Shown here: positions 44,619 through 53,971 of the stretch, in pieces
Layout: the number at the start of each line of letters is the position of its first letter
Numbering within the stretch: the stretch's first letter is position 1
From: Oceanidesulfovibrio indonesiensis
GTDB lineage: Bacteria; Desulfobacterota; Desulfovibrionia; Desulfovibrionales; Desulfovibrionaceae
Direction of reading: 5' to 3'
Assembly: GCF_007625075.1 (NCBI RefSeq)
Contig: NZ_QMIE01000009.1
Coordinates: 98,074-162,073, forward strand
Length of the DNA stretch: 64,000 nucleotides
The notes under the pieces: generated by a model
What the model was told of the DNA's origin: nothing
Seen by the model: the letters and a program-made list of their open reading frames with translations, nothing else
The model's database searches: none
Made by a program: the position numbers and the translations under genes

Positions 44619-46034
44619 CTAGCGTATTCCGGCGAGGCGGCGCGCTGAGGTCACGAAATCGGCGATGGCGAAGGGTTTTCTGAGGAGCGTCACATGGGCT
44701 GGCGAGGCGGCTTCGGCAAGGCGCGAGGCCTCGCCATAGCCTTCCAGCAAAAGCACGGGAATCCGTCCGGGCTCCATCAGCCATGGCATGTAGTCGGACT
44801 CCGGAAGACGATCCAACGACAGGATAATCAGCGCAGGTGTAATGTCTTTATCGGTTTGCGGGGCGTCCAGACCGTCAACGGGCGCGAGGCCGGCCTCGAC
44901 CATGAGGTCGCAAAAGAGCTCACGGAGTCCGGGGTCCTGGCAGAGCACCAGCGCCCGGGGCTGACTCTCGACATCGGCCTTCGTCTTGGAGCCTTCAGGG
45001 GACGCGCCTGCCGCGTTGTTCTGCTGAATCCCAGCCAGCCCGGCCAGCAGCCGGTGCGACGGCTCCAGGGCGTGTTGAACTTTCCGGGCCTTTTCTCCGT
45101 TCATGTCCCGCATTTCGTCCAACAGGAGGAAAGCTTCATCCAACCCGGCCAGGGCGCGGGCTGCGTGCGGTTGCAGATCGGACAAGCCTTTATTCCGGGA
45201 GGCGGCGCCGGCGGGCGGGACGGTGGAGCGCAACCGCGTGATGGATTGTTCCAGGAATGCCTCGGGGCTTTCGGCCTTGCCCTTGCCCTGACGCTGGGCG
45301 TGAGACACGAGACGTTTCGCAGCCTCTCGCACCAGCCGGCAGAACGGCGCGTCCGGCTCGGTTTCCAAAACGGGTGAGCGCATGAGCGACGCCCGACCCA
45401 CGGCGGGGTCTTCCGGCAGCCACCCGAGGGGCAGGCAGGTCAGGTTCAGCCGTTTGAGCGCGGTCTCCCGCAGTCGGGAAAAAACAGCCACGGCATGTTT
45501 TGCGGAGCGAGCCCTGTTGATGAGCAGCAACGGGCTCCACCACAGGCCGTTTTCCTTGAGCACCTTGATGAGGGCGTATGCGTCGGTGATGGAGGCGGCC
45601 TCCGGCGTGGCCAGCACGATCAGTTCGCGGGAGGAGAGGCACAGGGAGATGACAGGCGCGCTGATGCCGGATGAGTTGTCCACAAGCAGGAAGTCGAAGG
45701 CGGTGAGCTTCCTGAATTCCTCGACCAGGGCGGCGCGCTGAGGTTTATCAAGCGAAGCCAGGCGCGCGACGCCGGAGCTTCCGGGCAGCAGGTGGACGTT
45801 GGGGCGGATGGACAGCAGGCAGTCTTCGACAACTGCGCCCTCGAAGAGCACGTCGTCCAGGGTGCGCTGCGGCTCGATGCCGAGCAGGATGTCCACATTG
45901 GAGAGGCCGAGGTCCGCATCAAGCAGGCAGACACGCTTGCCGGCTTCGCCCAGAGCCAGGGCCAGGTTCACGGCCACGTTGGTCTTGCCCACGCCGCCTT
46001 TGCCGCTGGCGATGGAGACAACGTGCGCGGTCAT
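44619..46034 (-). CDS. MinD/FlhG-like P-loop ATPase with degenerate receiver-like domain
   Basis: 471 aa. The N-terminal half is a deviant Walker A ATPase (SGKGGVGKTNVAVNLALALGE, then DADLGLSNVDILLG), most like FlhG/YlxH MinD relatives. The C-terminal about 115 residues form a CheY-like fold (RALVLCQDPGLRELFCDLMVEAGL...LLRKPFAIADFV) with the conserved Lys of KPF, but the phosphoacceptor Asp is not clearly preserved. It overlaps the HDOD-kinase gene by 4 nt, so the ATPase may act as a spatial or allosteric output of that kinase. Confidence 0.82.
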   Translation of the reverse strand: MTAHVVSIASGKGGVGKTNVAVNLALALGEAGKRVCLLDADLGLSNVDILLGIEPQRTLDDVLFEGAVVEDCLLSIRPNVHLLPGSSGVARLASLDKPQRAALVEEFRKLTAFDFLLVDNSSGISAPVISLCLSSRELIVLATPEAASITDAYALIKVLKENGLWWSPLLLINRARSAKHAVAVFSRLRETALKRLNLTCLPLGWLPEDPAVGRASLMRSPVLETEPDAPFCRLVREAAKRLVSHAQRQGKGKAESPEAFLEQSITRLRSTVPPAGAASRNKGLSDLQPHAARALAGLDEAFLLLDEMRDMNGEKARKVQHALEPSHRLLAGLAGIQQNNAAGASPEGSKTKADVESQPRALVLCQDPGLRELFCDLMVEAGLAPVDGLDAPQTDKDITPALIILSLDRLPESDYMPWLMEPGRIPVLLLEGYGEASRLAEAASPAHVTLLRKPFAIADFVTSARRLAGIR

Positions 46035-48721
46035 CCCCTCTTCTCGACACGCTCAAGGGTTTCCTTCACGGCTTGCAGCAGCGAGTCGATCTGGAACGGT
46101 TTCTGGATGCAGCGCGAAGCGCCCAGGGCCTTGGCCTCGCGCACTTCTTCGGGCCCGGCCAGACCGGTGAGCATGATGACGGGAGTGTCCCCCAATTCAT
46201 CGCCGATTTCCGACAGAAGCGAGAGGCCGCTTTTTTCCGGCATGCGAATGTCGAGCAGGAGCAACCTGTAGCGCCGTTTTCTGAGCTTTTTGAGTCCCTC
46301 GCGTCCGTTGGCGGCGGTATGTACGGCATAGCCCGCTGCTTCGAGAGATTCCTTCAGGATTTCGCGGATATGTTCTTCGTCGTCCACGACCAGCACGGCG
46401 TTGCCGTCTTCGAGCGGGGCCGGCACAGGACGGCGCGCTTGGCCGGCGGCAGGACGCCGCAGCGGCAGGTGCACGTTGAAGGTCGCCCCTTCGCCAGGTT
46501 CGCTGCGCACGGTGATGGCGCCGCCGTGGCTCTGGACGATGCCGTATGACGTGGAAAGCCCCAGACCGGATCCTTTGCCTTCCTCTTTGGTGGTGAAGAA
46601 TGGATCGAAAAGTTTGTCCCGATGTTCGGGAGCGATGCCGGGCCCCTGGTCAACCACGCTGAGCATGATCTCACCACGCTTGGTGTCGGAGGTCGAGACT
46701 ATGCGCAACACTCCTCCGGTGTTTTCCATGGCGTGTATGGCGTTGAGCAGCAGATTGAGCAGCACCTGCTCGATCTGACGCGGGTCGCCCTGGATGGAAG
46801 GCAGGTCCGGGGCGAGGTCGAGCCGCAGCTCGATGTTGGTTTTATCCAGGCCGCCCCGAATGAGCTCCACGACTTTGTCGATCACCGCGTTGGCGTCCAT
46901 GGGCTGGAACGACGGTGGATCGGGACGGGCGAATTCCATGAGGTTTTTCAATATCTTGGTGATGCGCTCAATCTGCTCCTTCATCTGGCCGATGTTCTTT
47001 TTGCGCCGGGGGTCGCTCTCGTTCTGCTCCAGAAGCTGGGTTCGGGCATAGACTATGGCCAAAGGATTGTTGATTTCGTGGGCGGCGCCGGCGGCAAGCT
47101 GGCCCACGGCGGCCAGGCGCTGGTTCTGTATGGCCTGGAGCTGCATCTCCTTAATGGTGCGCAATGCCCGGGCAAGACGGTACGCCCGTTCGTCACGGTG
47201 GCGGGCGACATCGAGTCGGCGCACGGCAAATGCGGTGAGTGAAGCCAGCTGCCCGAGCGCGGCGGCGTCCGGTACGGCGCCGCCGGGGAGCCGGTTCTCG
47301 TTCGCGGACGGCTCCAGAATAAGTTCACCGAAATGTTCGCCTTCGCAGACCAGTGGCATGATATAGAAATGTTCGTGGTAGGCTGGGCTCAGTGCTTCGG
47401 GCGCCTTGCCGTCCGGAGGAATGCGGGCAGGGTAGGTGCTGAAGATGTCCAGGAAAAGAGGTGGGACCCCAGCTTCTGCGGCGGAGGCGCAGGGCAACCG
47501 TCGTTCGTCGGTACGGCAGGCAACCAGGTGCGTCTTCCCATCTTCCACAAAGCGCCCGTCCAGAATGCTGGCCGAATCGTCGAGGCGGAAAACGCCGCAA
47601 TGGCGAGCGTTCATGCCGACGTCGGACCGAAGCGCCTCCAGAGCGGCGGCGAAGACTTCCTGTACGGTTTTGGCGCGGGCCATGGTCAGCCCTGCGTGCA
47701 TGCAGGCGAGCTGCAAGGCGGCCTGATGATCCAGCGCAACCGTGGCCTGCTGCAGTTTCAGCCCCGTATCGCTCAGCCTGCTTTTTGCGCGTTGCAGGAG
47801 ACGCAGATAGATGGCGCCGGAGTCCTCGTCCAGATCGAACATGGCGGCACTCTGTGCATACCGATTTTCCATTTCCGTGCGGGCGGCGTTTATTTCATTA
47901 TCGTCCAGCCCCAGATCTTCGGCCAGCAGCATGGCTTCGTCGCGCGCCGAACTTTCCAGGTCGGGTCCGCCGGTCATGCGCCGCGAGAGCAGGTCGGCCA
48001 GCCGCACCAGTCGCAGCAGATCGGCGTTCTTTCCCACGGAGTCCATGGCCTCGGCCGGGAGATGGTGCATGGACGCGGCATCTATCAGTGCGGGGGGCAT
48101 GCCCCAGCGGGAAAGCAACTCGGCTCCGGCGCGGCAATGGTCCATACCCAGGTGGCGGACTTCGATGTCAGTGATCGAGTCGGGTCTGCCATGGGCGAAG
48201 TCCATCACGGCTTCATACTCCGAGGGCCGGATCGAAAAGAGAAGAGTCTTTCCGCAATCGTGAACGAGACCTGCCGTGAAGGCCAGGGGCGCAAGATCCG
48301 AGCGTGCGCGTTTGGCGAGCAGTTCAGCGGCTACGGCGCAGGCCAGGCTGTGTCGCCAGATGCCGGCAAGCACCGGGTCAGTAAGGTCGGCCGTCTCCAG
48401 CAACGATTCGCGCACGACGATGGAAAGCAGAATCTGTTGCAGCGTAGGCAGGCCCAGGACCACGACAGCCTGCTCCAATGTTGCAACGCGCCCTGGATAA
48501 CCGTAAATGGGGGAGTTGGCGGCCTGGAGGACTTTGACTGCCAGTGCCTGATCGGCCTCGATGGTTCGGGCGATTTCCTTGGCGCCAAGGTCCTGTCCCA
48601 ACGCCATGCTCAATACCTGCGTGGCCACTGGCGGAGGAGAAGGCAACTCGTCCATGCGCGAGGCTATGTCGTGCAGGTTTTGTACATCCTCCGTTGTGCC
48701 ATTGTGGACAAAACGTTTCAT
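46031..48721 (-). CDS. HDOD-GAF hybrid sensor histidine kinase with C-terminal receiver
   Basis: 896 aa. Domains in order: HDOD (about 15-215, PPPVATQVLSMALG and QAANSPIYGYPGRVATLEQAVVVLG), a GAF-like region (about 340-500), HisKA with the phospho-accepting His at about 548 (AAGAAHEINNPLAI), HATPase (VLLNLLLNAIHAM, DQGPGIAPEH, GSGLGLSTSYGIV) and a receiver (VLVVDDEEHIREIL, LLLLDIRMPEKSG). No membrane segments are seen, so it is cytoplasmic. It is transcribed with the MinD-like gene and divergently from the HD-GYP regulator. Confidence 0.88.
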   Translation of the reverse strand: MKRFVHNGTTEDVQNLHDIASRMDELPSPPPVATQVLSMALGQDLGAKEIARTIEADQALAVKVLQAANSPIYGYPGRVATLEQAVVVLGLPTLQQILLSIVVRESLLETADLTDPVLAGIWRHSLACAVAAELLAKRARSDLAPLAFTAGLVHDCGKTLLFSIRPSEYEAVMDFAHGRPDSITDIEVRHLGMDHCRAGAELLSRWGMPPALIDAASMHHLPAEAMDSVGKNADLLRLVRLADLLSRRMTGGPDLESSARDEAMLLAEDLGLDDNEINAARTEMENRYAQSAAMFDLDEDSGAIYLRLLQRAKSRLSDTGLKLQQATVALDHQAALQLACMHAGLTMARAKTVQEVFAAALEALRSDVGMNARHCGVFRLDDSASILDGRFVEDGKTHLVACRTDERRLPCASAAEAGVPPLFLDIFSTYPARIPPDGKAPEALSPAYHEHFYIMPLVCEGEHFGELILEPSANENRLPGGAVPDAAALGQLASLTAFAVRRLDVARHRDERAYRLARALRTIKEMQLQAIQNQRLAAVGQLAAGAAHEINNPLAIVYARTQLLEQNESDPRRKKNIGQMKEQIERITKILKNLMEFARPDPPSFQPMDANAVIDKVVELIRGGLDKTNIELRLDLAPDLPSIQGDPRQIEQVLLNLLLNAIHAMENTGGVLRIVSTSDTKRGEIMLSVVDQGPGIAPEHRDKLFDPFFTTKEEGKGSGLGLSTSYGIVQSHGGAITVRSEPGEGATFNVHLPLRRPAAGQARRPVPAPLEDGNAVLVVDDEEHIREILKESLEAAGYAVHTAANGREGLKKLRKRRYRLLLLDIRMPEKSGLSLLSEIGDELGDTPVIMLTGLAGPEEVREAKALGASRCIQKPFQIDSLLQAVKETLERVEKRG

Positions 48722-48938
48722 ATGGCCTGCAGGTATGAGTGCATGAGAGATTCGTGAAGTGTTGGAACTTTACTTTTTGCCATTACTTGGTGTATCAATA
48801 AAAAGTACAATGCATAGATGCAGTGTGCATCCTAAAATATGGGATTTGGAACCATCTGTCCAGTCCAGGGGACTGTAAGAGGGTGCGTTGCGCCATATTT
48901 ATTGCTTTTCAGGAATCCAATCAGAGACACAGCCCGAT

Positions 48939-50423
48939 ATGCAGAGCCAACGCATTCTCCTTGTTGACGATGAACCCGTGTTGCTGGAGGTTTGTCGCGA
49001 AGGTCTGATCGAGAAGGGGTATGCGGTACAGACTGCGAACAACGGTGCGGAGGCACTGGATATCCTGGAACGTGAGCCGTTCGAGCTCGTGATTTCGGAC
49101 ATCAGGATGCCGCGACTCGGAGGGCTGGACCTTATCAAGGAAATCAAGCACCGCCGGTTGGATACATCGGTAATCGTGCTCACGGGCTACGGCACTATTG
49201 AGAACGCCGTGGAGTGCTTGCAGCAGGGCGCCTCGGAATATTTGCTCAAACCCTTCGACTTTTCCCGCCTCATCAGCAAGATCGAAAAAGTCTTCGAGGA
49301 ACGCCGGCTCAAACGCTACGATTCTGAAGTAGGCGGCTTGCTGCACATCCTCTCGCTGGAACGCGAACTGAGCATGGAGCTGGATGAGCCCGGTCTGCTG
49401 AAAAAGTTTCTGCATCACGTCAAGAAGACCTTCAAGCCCACAGCCATGGCCTATTTTACGCCCCGCAATGGAGGCATGGATCCGTTCTTTACGCTGGGCT
49501 CGTTTTTCAAGGAGCCGGGGACGCTGCGGTGGTTCGAGCAAATGGCCGGTTCTGTGGCCAACTCTGCGCAACCGCGGCTCGTCGATCCCGCAAATGGTGT
49601 CGGCAGCAATGTCACCAAACAACTCGGCCTGGTCGGTGTCTCGGCCATGGCTGCACCGCTCAATGCGTTTTATGAAAAAGACGGCGTACTGGTGGTGGTG
49701 CGCGATGCGCGCAGCGAAAATCCACGGACAAGCGCTTTCGGCCTGAGCGATCTGCAACTTTTCACTATTTTTGCGGCCCATGCCGGGTCGGCAGCCGGCT
49801 ACCATCGCTCTTGCCGCCGTATTCAGCGAATGAACGTGGAGTTCATCACTTCCTACGTGCAGGCCGTGGAGGCCAAGGACACCTATACCAAGGGCCATTC
49901 CGAACGGGTGCGCGATATCAGTCTGCAGCTGGGGCAGGCCTTGGGGTTGGGGCAGGCGCAACTCGACGATCTTGGCGCGGCGGCGTTGCTGCACGACATA
50001 GGCAAGATCGGCATTCCCGATGAGATACTGAACAAGCCGAATGCATTGAATTTCCATGAGCAGAAAATCATGCGCCGGCATCCGGTCATCGCTCGCGATA
50101 TTCTTGCGGGTGTGAAAAGTTTGCACCCCATCCTGCCAGTGGTCTACCACCACCACGAGCGATACGACGGCTTGGGATACCCGGACGGGTTGAGCGGCGA
50201 GGCCATCCCGTACCTGGCCCGAATCCTCCAGGTAGCGGACGGATTTGAGGCGATGACCTCCAATCGGGCGTACCAGCAGGCCCGCGATGCGCACGAGGCG
50301 CTGGACATTTTGCAGGCAGGCGCAGGCAAGCAGTGGGATCCCGCCATTGTGAACGCATGGGCGCAGGCCATCGAGAACGATAAATCGTCTCACGTCACCA
50401 GTAAGTCCGCCGCAGCCGGCTGA
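48939..50423 (+). CDS. Response regulator with HD-GYP c-di-GMP phosphodiesterase domain
   Basis: 494 aa; the start is set at 48939 so the receiver begins QRILLVDDEPVLLEVCREGL (an upstream ATG at 48888 adds a non-homologous tail). Receiver: VISDIRMPRLGG supplies the phospho-Asp and KPF the Lys. A GAF-like middle region leads to the HD-GYP domain with HSERVRDISLQLG, HDIGKIGIPDEILNKP and HHERYDGLGYP (the GYP signature), which hydrolyses c-di-GMP. It is divergent from the HDOD hybrid kinase, a likely partner. Confidence 0.9.
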   Translation: MQSQRILLVDDEPVLLEVCREGLIEKGYAVQTANNGAEALDILEREPFELVISDIRMPRLGGLDLIKEIKHRRLDTSVIVLTGYGTIENAVECLQQGASEYLLKPFDFSRLISKIEKVFEERRLKRYDSEVGGLLHILSLERELSMELDEPGLLKKFLHHVKKTFKPTAMAYFTPRNGGMDPFFTLGSFFKEPGTLRWFEQMAGSVANSAQPRLVDPANGVGSNVTKQLGLVGVSAMAAPLNAFYEKDGVLVVVRDARSENPRTSAFGLSDLQLFTIFAAHAGSAAGYHRSCRRIQRMNVEFITSYVQAVEAKDTYTKGHSERVRDISLQLGQALGLGQAQLDDLGAAALLHDIGKIGIPDEILNKPNALNFHEQKIMRRHPVIARDILAGVKSLHPILPVVYHHHERYDGLGYPDGLSGEAIPYLARILQVADGFEAMTSNRAYQQARDAHEALDILQAGAGKQWDPAIVNAWAQAIENDKSSHVTSKSAAAG

Positions 50424-50955
50424 CAGTCATAATTTCGCAGAATACAGCAGAGCAATCCATTTTGGTCCGTTCTTGCTACGGTCGATGATTTCAAATCGCC
50501 CGAAACAAGAATGCGCCTGACTCATGTGCTGTTGGCTGAACTTTCTTTTGCTTGTGGATTCCCGATTATTACTCAGAGCAGAATGCCTGAAACATTCGTG
50601 TTGAAGGAGTCATGCAGTCCTGCATGGTGGAAGAAGGCGGGCGTGATTGTGCGGATTCCTTCTGAAGGCAGGGAAGCGGCTTGGCCATTGCATGCGTCCT
50701 GAGCGGCTGATTTTTTGAGGGGCTTGTGTGTATTTTGGTGATCGGCAACTTCTGTGATGCGGGCAGCTGCAGCAAGCGCGATCGAAACGCTTATGCCCCA
50801 CGCCAGGGGCTGCGCAACCGTCTCGGGCCTGCGCATTGATCAGTGGGGTAAAAACAATTGTTTCCATGGAAATTCTTTTATAGTATTTCATATTCATGCT
50901 GCCAGGATTTACGGGCCAGCACTTTTCTTCACCCTGCCCCCGGGGAGGCCGATTC
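50424..50955 (+). other. 532-bp intergenic region without a convincing gene
   Basis: No coding frame combines a ribosome-binding site with a plausible product. It contains one copy of the CAGAGCAGAATG 3'-end motif (50572-50597) and an AT-rich promoter-like stretch about 50840-50895 before the FeeM-like gene. Confidence 0.45.
50572..50597 (+). repeat. CTCAGAGCAGAATG 3'-end motif, copy 1
   Basis: CTCAGAGCAGAATGCCTGAAACATTC, broken here as CTCAGAGCAGAATGC plus CTGAAACATTC, lies about 150 nt after the HD-GYP stop in sense orientation. GAATG and CATTC can pair. 22 of the first 23 bases are repeated on the minus strand at 51941-51964. Confidence 0.6.
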
Positions 50956-51819
50956 ATGCCCATGGCGCAACGTTTCGATGAAGACCGGCGCAGATCCATC
51001 CGACTCCGCCGGTCGGCGCTCACCTCGCTCAAGCTCGACGGCATTGATTGCCCCAGCATCAAAATAGCAGAAGAAACCGACGAATTGTTGCAGGCCTTCC
51101 GGCTCGTGCAGCAGGAGTACGTGCGCATGGGGTACGTGCCGCAAGGGAAGGAATTCCACTTCGGCATCCACAATCTTTTGCCCGAAACATGTGTGTACGT
51201 GTTCAAATCATACAGCAAGGTAGTGGCCAGCCTGACCCAGATATTCGACTCGGAAGCATTCGGGCTCCCCATGGACGCTTTGTTCGCGGACGAACTGGAC
51301 GGTCTGCGCAACCAGGGTCGGAACGTTGCCGAACTCACCTCGTTCGTCACGTCGCGGGATCTCCGCTGGCGCAACATCATGACCTATTTGTGCAAGGCGA
51401 TGTTCGTCTATTCGAAGCACGCCAAAGCGGACGACCTGTGCATCATGGTGAACCCCAGGCACGTGCCGTTCTACAAACGGATATTCCTGTTCGATGATTT
51501 CGGGCCCGAGCGGCACTACGAGCGCGTGAACGCGCCGGCCGTGGCGCTGCGCATAGACATGCATGAGATAGATGACAGACTGAAAGAAAAGTATTCGGGA
51601 TTCGAGTTCGATACGGATCTTCATAAATTTTTCTGCCGGGTGCACCCGCCCTCTGACGAGCTGGTGCAGTCATGCAAACCGGGCAGGAGGCGTGCGCTTC
51701 TGGATATGCGGGCCGTGCGAAGGCTCCTGGCCGACGCGCCGGGGCTGGCAGACTCTCTGAATCACGCGCAAGCGGAGTATATCGAAAGTGTTTATCCGGG
51801 GTTCTTTGTAGTCCATTGA
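50956..51819 (+). CDS. FeeM-like N-acyl amino acid synthase-type acyltransferase
   Basis: 287 aa from the ATG at 50956 (GGGAGG upstream); a longer form from 50896 is less likely. The sequence has the LuxI/FeeM-like GNAT pattern: an N-terminal helix with EETDELLQAFRLVQQEYVRMGY, then a central sheet (VASLTQIFDSEAFGLPMD), conserved MVNPRHVPFYKRIFLFDDFG and a C-terminal basic region. Such enzymes transfer acyl chains to amino acids using acyl-ACP. It stands alone and ends in a stable hairpin, so its substrate cannot be inferred. Confidence 0.72.
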   Translation: MPMAQRFDEDRRRSIRLRRSALTSLKLDGIDCPSIKIAEETDELLQAFRLVQQEYVRMGYVPQGKEFHFGIHNLLPETCVYVFKSYSKVVASLTQIFDSEAFGLPMDALFADELDGLRNQGRNVAELTSFVTSRDLRWRNIMTYLCKAMFVYSKHAKADDLCIMVNPRHVPFYKRIFLFDDFGPERHYERVNAPAVALRIDMHEIDDRLKEKYSGFEFDTDLHKFFCRVHPPSDELVQSCKPGRRRALLDMRAVRRLLADAPGLADSLNHAQAEYIESVYPGFFVVH

Positions 51820-51887
51820 CGAATCGTCGTGTTCCTAAGGCAGGTCTCGAAGATCCGGAACTGCGGAGCACAAGGTTTTATATTATT

Positions 51888-51918
51888 GGGAGCAAGAAAT
51901 TATAAACTTCTTGCTCCC
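51888..51918. terminator. Hairpin between the convergent FeeM-like and flavoenzyme genes
   Basis: A perfect 11-bp stem (GGGAGCAAGAA with TTCTTGCTCCC) around a 9-nt loop. The flank on the FeeM side is rich in T and A, but no long T-run follows on either strand. It is most likely a bidirectional terminator. Confidence 0.6.
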
Positions 51919-51940
51919 GCGGGTTTGCAGCGGGTGCAGA

Positions 51941-51964
51941 GTGTTTCAAGCATTCTGCTCTGAG
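51941..51964 (-). repeat. CTCAGAGCAGAATG 3'-end motif, copy 2
   Basis: On the minus strand CTCAGAGCAGAATGCTTGAAACAC, given here as CTCAGAGCAGAATGC plus TTGAAACAC, lies about 70 nt after the flavoenzyme stop in sense orientation. CAGAG can pair with CTCTG just beyond. It matches copy 1 almost exactly; a shorter match is at 44594-44605. Confidence 0.6.
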
Positions 51965-52035
51965 CGGTGGAAGCATGGCGTTCCTGTGACTTGCTGGTGA
52001 TCGAATTCTGCTCCGGTGATTAATGATATCGCGGG

Positions 52036-53580
52036 TCAGCCTTTGATTGCGTAGCGTCCCGGCGCGATGATGCCGTTTGGATCGAGGGCGTTCTTCAGCC
52101 GCGCCAGGACGACGTCCTTTTTCTCCGCTCCATTATATTCGAGATCCTCCATGCCGAGAATGGCGGATCGATACGGCTCGATGCCCTGTGCGGCGAACCG
52201 TTCCTTGAGCGTGAAGTAAAGCTCCTGGGCGCGTTTGCACTGGGCTTCATCGCGTTGATCGAAGGCTATGTTGAATATTCCGACAATTCGGTTCGGCGTT
52301 ACGAGCGTGAGGGTGAGGGGCATCTCGAATCCCTGTTTCCGGAACAGGGGGCGCGCCAGGTCCACGGCAAGGCGAGCCGCATCTCCTGTGGCGTCCAGCG
52401 CCGGGGAGAACCAAATCAGACCGAGGTCTCCGTGCTCCGATACTCGCCAGCGGATGTTGCGGTAGGGCTCGTCCGTGGGCACGCCTTGCATGAGTTCGTG
52501 GATATGCTGAAACGACACGAGGCTCTGGTTCAGGTCGCGTCCGATCTGCAACCCGAGATTGCCCAGGCGGGCCGTTGCCTCCATGAGCAGGCCGAGCCTT
52601 TTATTGGAGAAGAAACGCACCTCGCCGAGACCATTGAACATTTTTCGCATATGTCTCTTTGCGGCGGCGACCGATCCCGGTAGTCCGTACAACCCCCCGG
52701 CCGCATTCCACAGTCCGACTTTCAGCAGCTTCGTGCTCATGAGCCGCCGAGCGTCTGGGCTGGTGATTACGGTGTGGGCAAATTCCGGCGGGCACGGCCT
52801 GGATGAGACGAGGTAGCGTGTGGCGTTGGCCATGTGCACACAGCTGGCGACAACGCCTTCCTGCCGGAGCATGCGCAGCCGTTCGGTGAGTTTTTCGAGT
52901 CCGGCGTCGGCATCGACACGGACGATGAACGATTCATAGTGCGCAGGCCGCGGCATGAGGTCGATGCGCACGGCCGTGACAACACCGAAATTCGACTGGA
53001 CGAACAAACCCTTGAGGTCGGGGCCGAGACCGGGAAAGCGGCCTGTTTCGAGCAGGGTGCCGTCACCCAGAACAACTTCGGCGTCGCAGAAATGTTCGCG
53101 ATGGTTGCCGTAGGGCGTATGGCCGAATCCTCCTTCCAGCGTGTTGCCCAGAATGCTTGCATCCAGTCCGGCGCCCGTGGCGTCCATTATGTACGGTGCG
53201 CTATGTTCGGTAAGAAACGCATGGAGCTGACGTTGGGAGACGCCGGGTTCCACCACGACAGACCCGAGAACTGGATCGTACTCGCGGATCGCGTTCATCC
53301 CGGACAGGTCGAGCACCGCGCAGCCGTCCACAACCGGAGCCTTGGAGCCGTAGCCGATGTTCCGGCCCCTGCTGATCGGATAGAGCGGCACCCCATGCGC
53401 GTTGGCGGCTTGCACGGCCAGGACTACGCCGGGTGTGTCCGCCGGACGGATGACGGCGACTATCTTGCGATCGAGGGCGAGGGTGTTGTGCGCCGCCTCT
53501 TGCAACTCGATGCCTTCACTGAAGACGGACTGCGATCCGATCCGCTCCCGTAGTTCCGAAAGAAACGATTCAAGCTCCAT
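52036..53580 (-). CDS. FAD-linked oxidase, VAO/p-cresol methylhydroxylase-like
   Basis: 514 aa. The PCMH-type FAD domain is clear (IVAVIRPADTPGVVLAVQAAN, PLYPISRGRNIGYGSKAPVVDG, DATGAGLDASILGNTLEGGFGHTPYGNH, NFGVVTAVRIDLMPRP), followed by the substrate domain with a C-terminal ALDPNGIIAPGRYAI motif. It resembles the flavoprotein subunit of 4-cresol dehydrogenase or vanillyl alcohol oxidase, but no adjacent cytochrome subunit is seen, so the electron acceptor and substrate (a phenolic or hydroxyacid) are uncertain. Confidence 0.85.
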   Translation of the reverse strand: MELESFLSELRERIGSQSVFSEGIELQEAAHNTLALDRKIVAVIRPADTPGVVLAVQAANAHGVPLYPISRGRNIGYGSKAPVVDGCAVLDLSGMNAIREYDPVLGSVVVEPGVSQRQLHAFLTEHSAPYIMDATGAGLDASILGNTLEGGFGHTPYGNHREHFCDAEVVLGDGTLLETGRFPGLGPDLKGLFVQSNFGVVTAVRIDLMPRPAHYESFIVRVDADAGLEKLTERLRMLRQEGVVASCVHMANATRYLVSSRPCPPEFAHTVITSPDARRLMSTKLLKVGLWNAAGGLYGLPGSVAAAKRHMRKMFNGLGEVRFFSNKRLGLLMEATARLGNLGLQIGRDLNQSLVSFQHIHELMQGVPTDEPYRNIRWRVSEHGDLGLIWFSPALDATGDAARLAVDLARPLFRKQGFEMPLTLTLVTPNRIVGIFNIAFDQRDEAQCKRAQELYFTLKERFAAQGIEPYRSAILGMEDLEYNGAEKKDVVLARLKNALDPNGIIAPGRYAIKG

Positions 53581-53971
53581 GGATGTCTCCTATGGCAAGG
53601 AGTCTGCCATGCCGCGCACATGACGCCACAGCGAAGAGGCTTCTGAACTGTCGCACTGGCTGCGTCGGCCTGCGTGTCTGAAAACTACACCCCTTACGTT
53701 TTTCTATCAGTTCATCGGTTTAGAATATTTTATCTCGACTTGCCAGCATGGTTTTTGAGCAACTGGTAGGAAAAGGTATTTGGGACAAGATGTCAGGTTG
53801 GTGGTCGGATTCCGCATACGTTGCCGGGTAGAGGTTCTCAGGCAGCCGCAAAAGACGTAGATCGCCATCTTGGAGTTGTCTTTGTGGTCCGGGTTGAGAG
53901 AGTAGTGCGTTCGGGTCTTGGGGTACTATAGGGTGGTGAATTCTTATTCGGAATGGTGTATGTGCTGAGTA
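53581..53971. other. 391-bp divergent intergenic region upstream of cas3
   Basis: This must hold the promoters of the flavoenzyme gene (minus) and cas3 (plus). TTATTC- and TACTAT-like hexamers occur before cas3, but I cannot place a confident -35/-10 pair. No gene, repeat or CRISPR-like sequence is seen. Confidence 0.45.
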
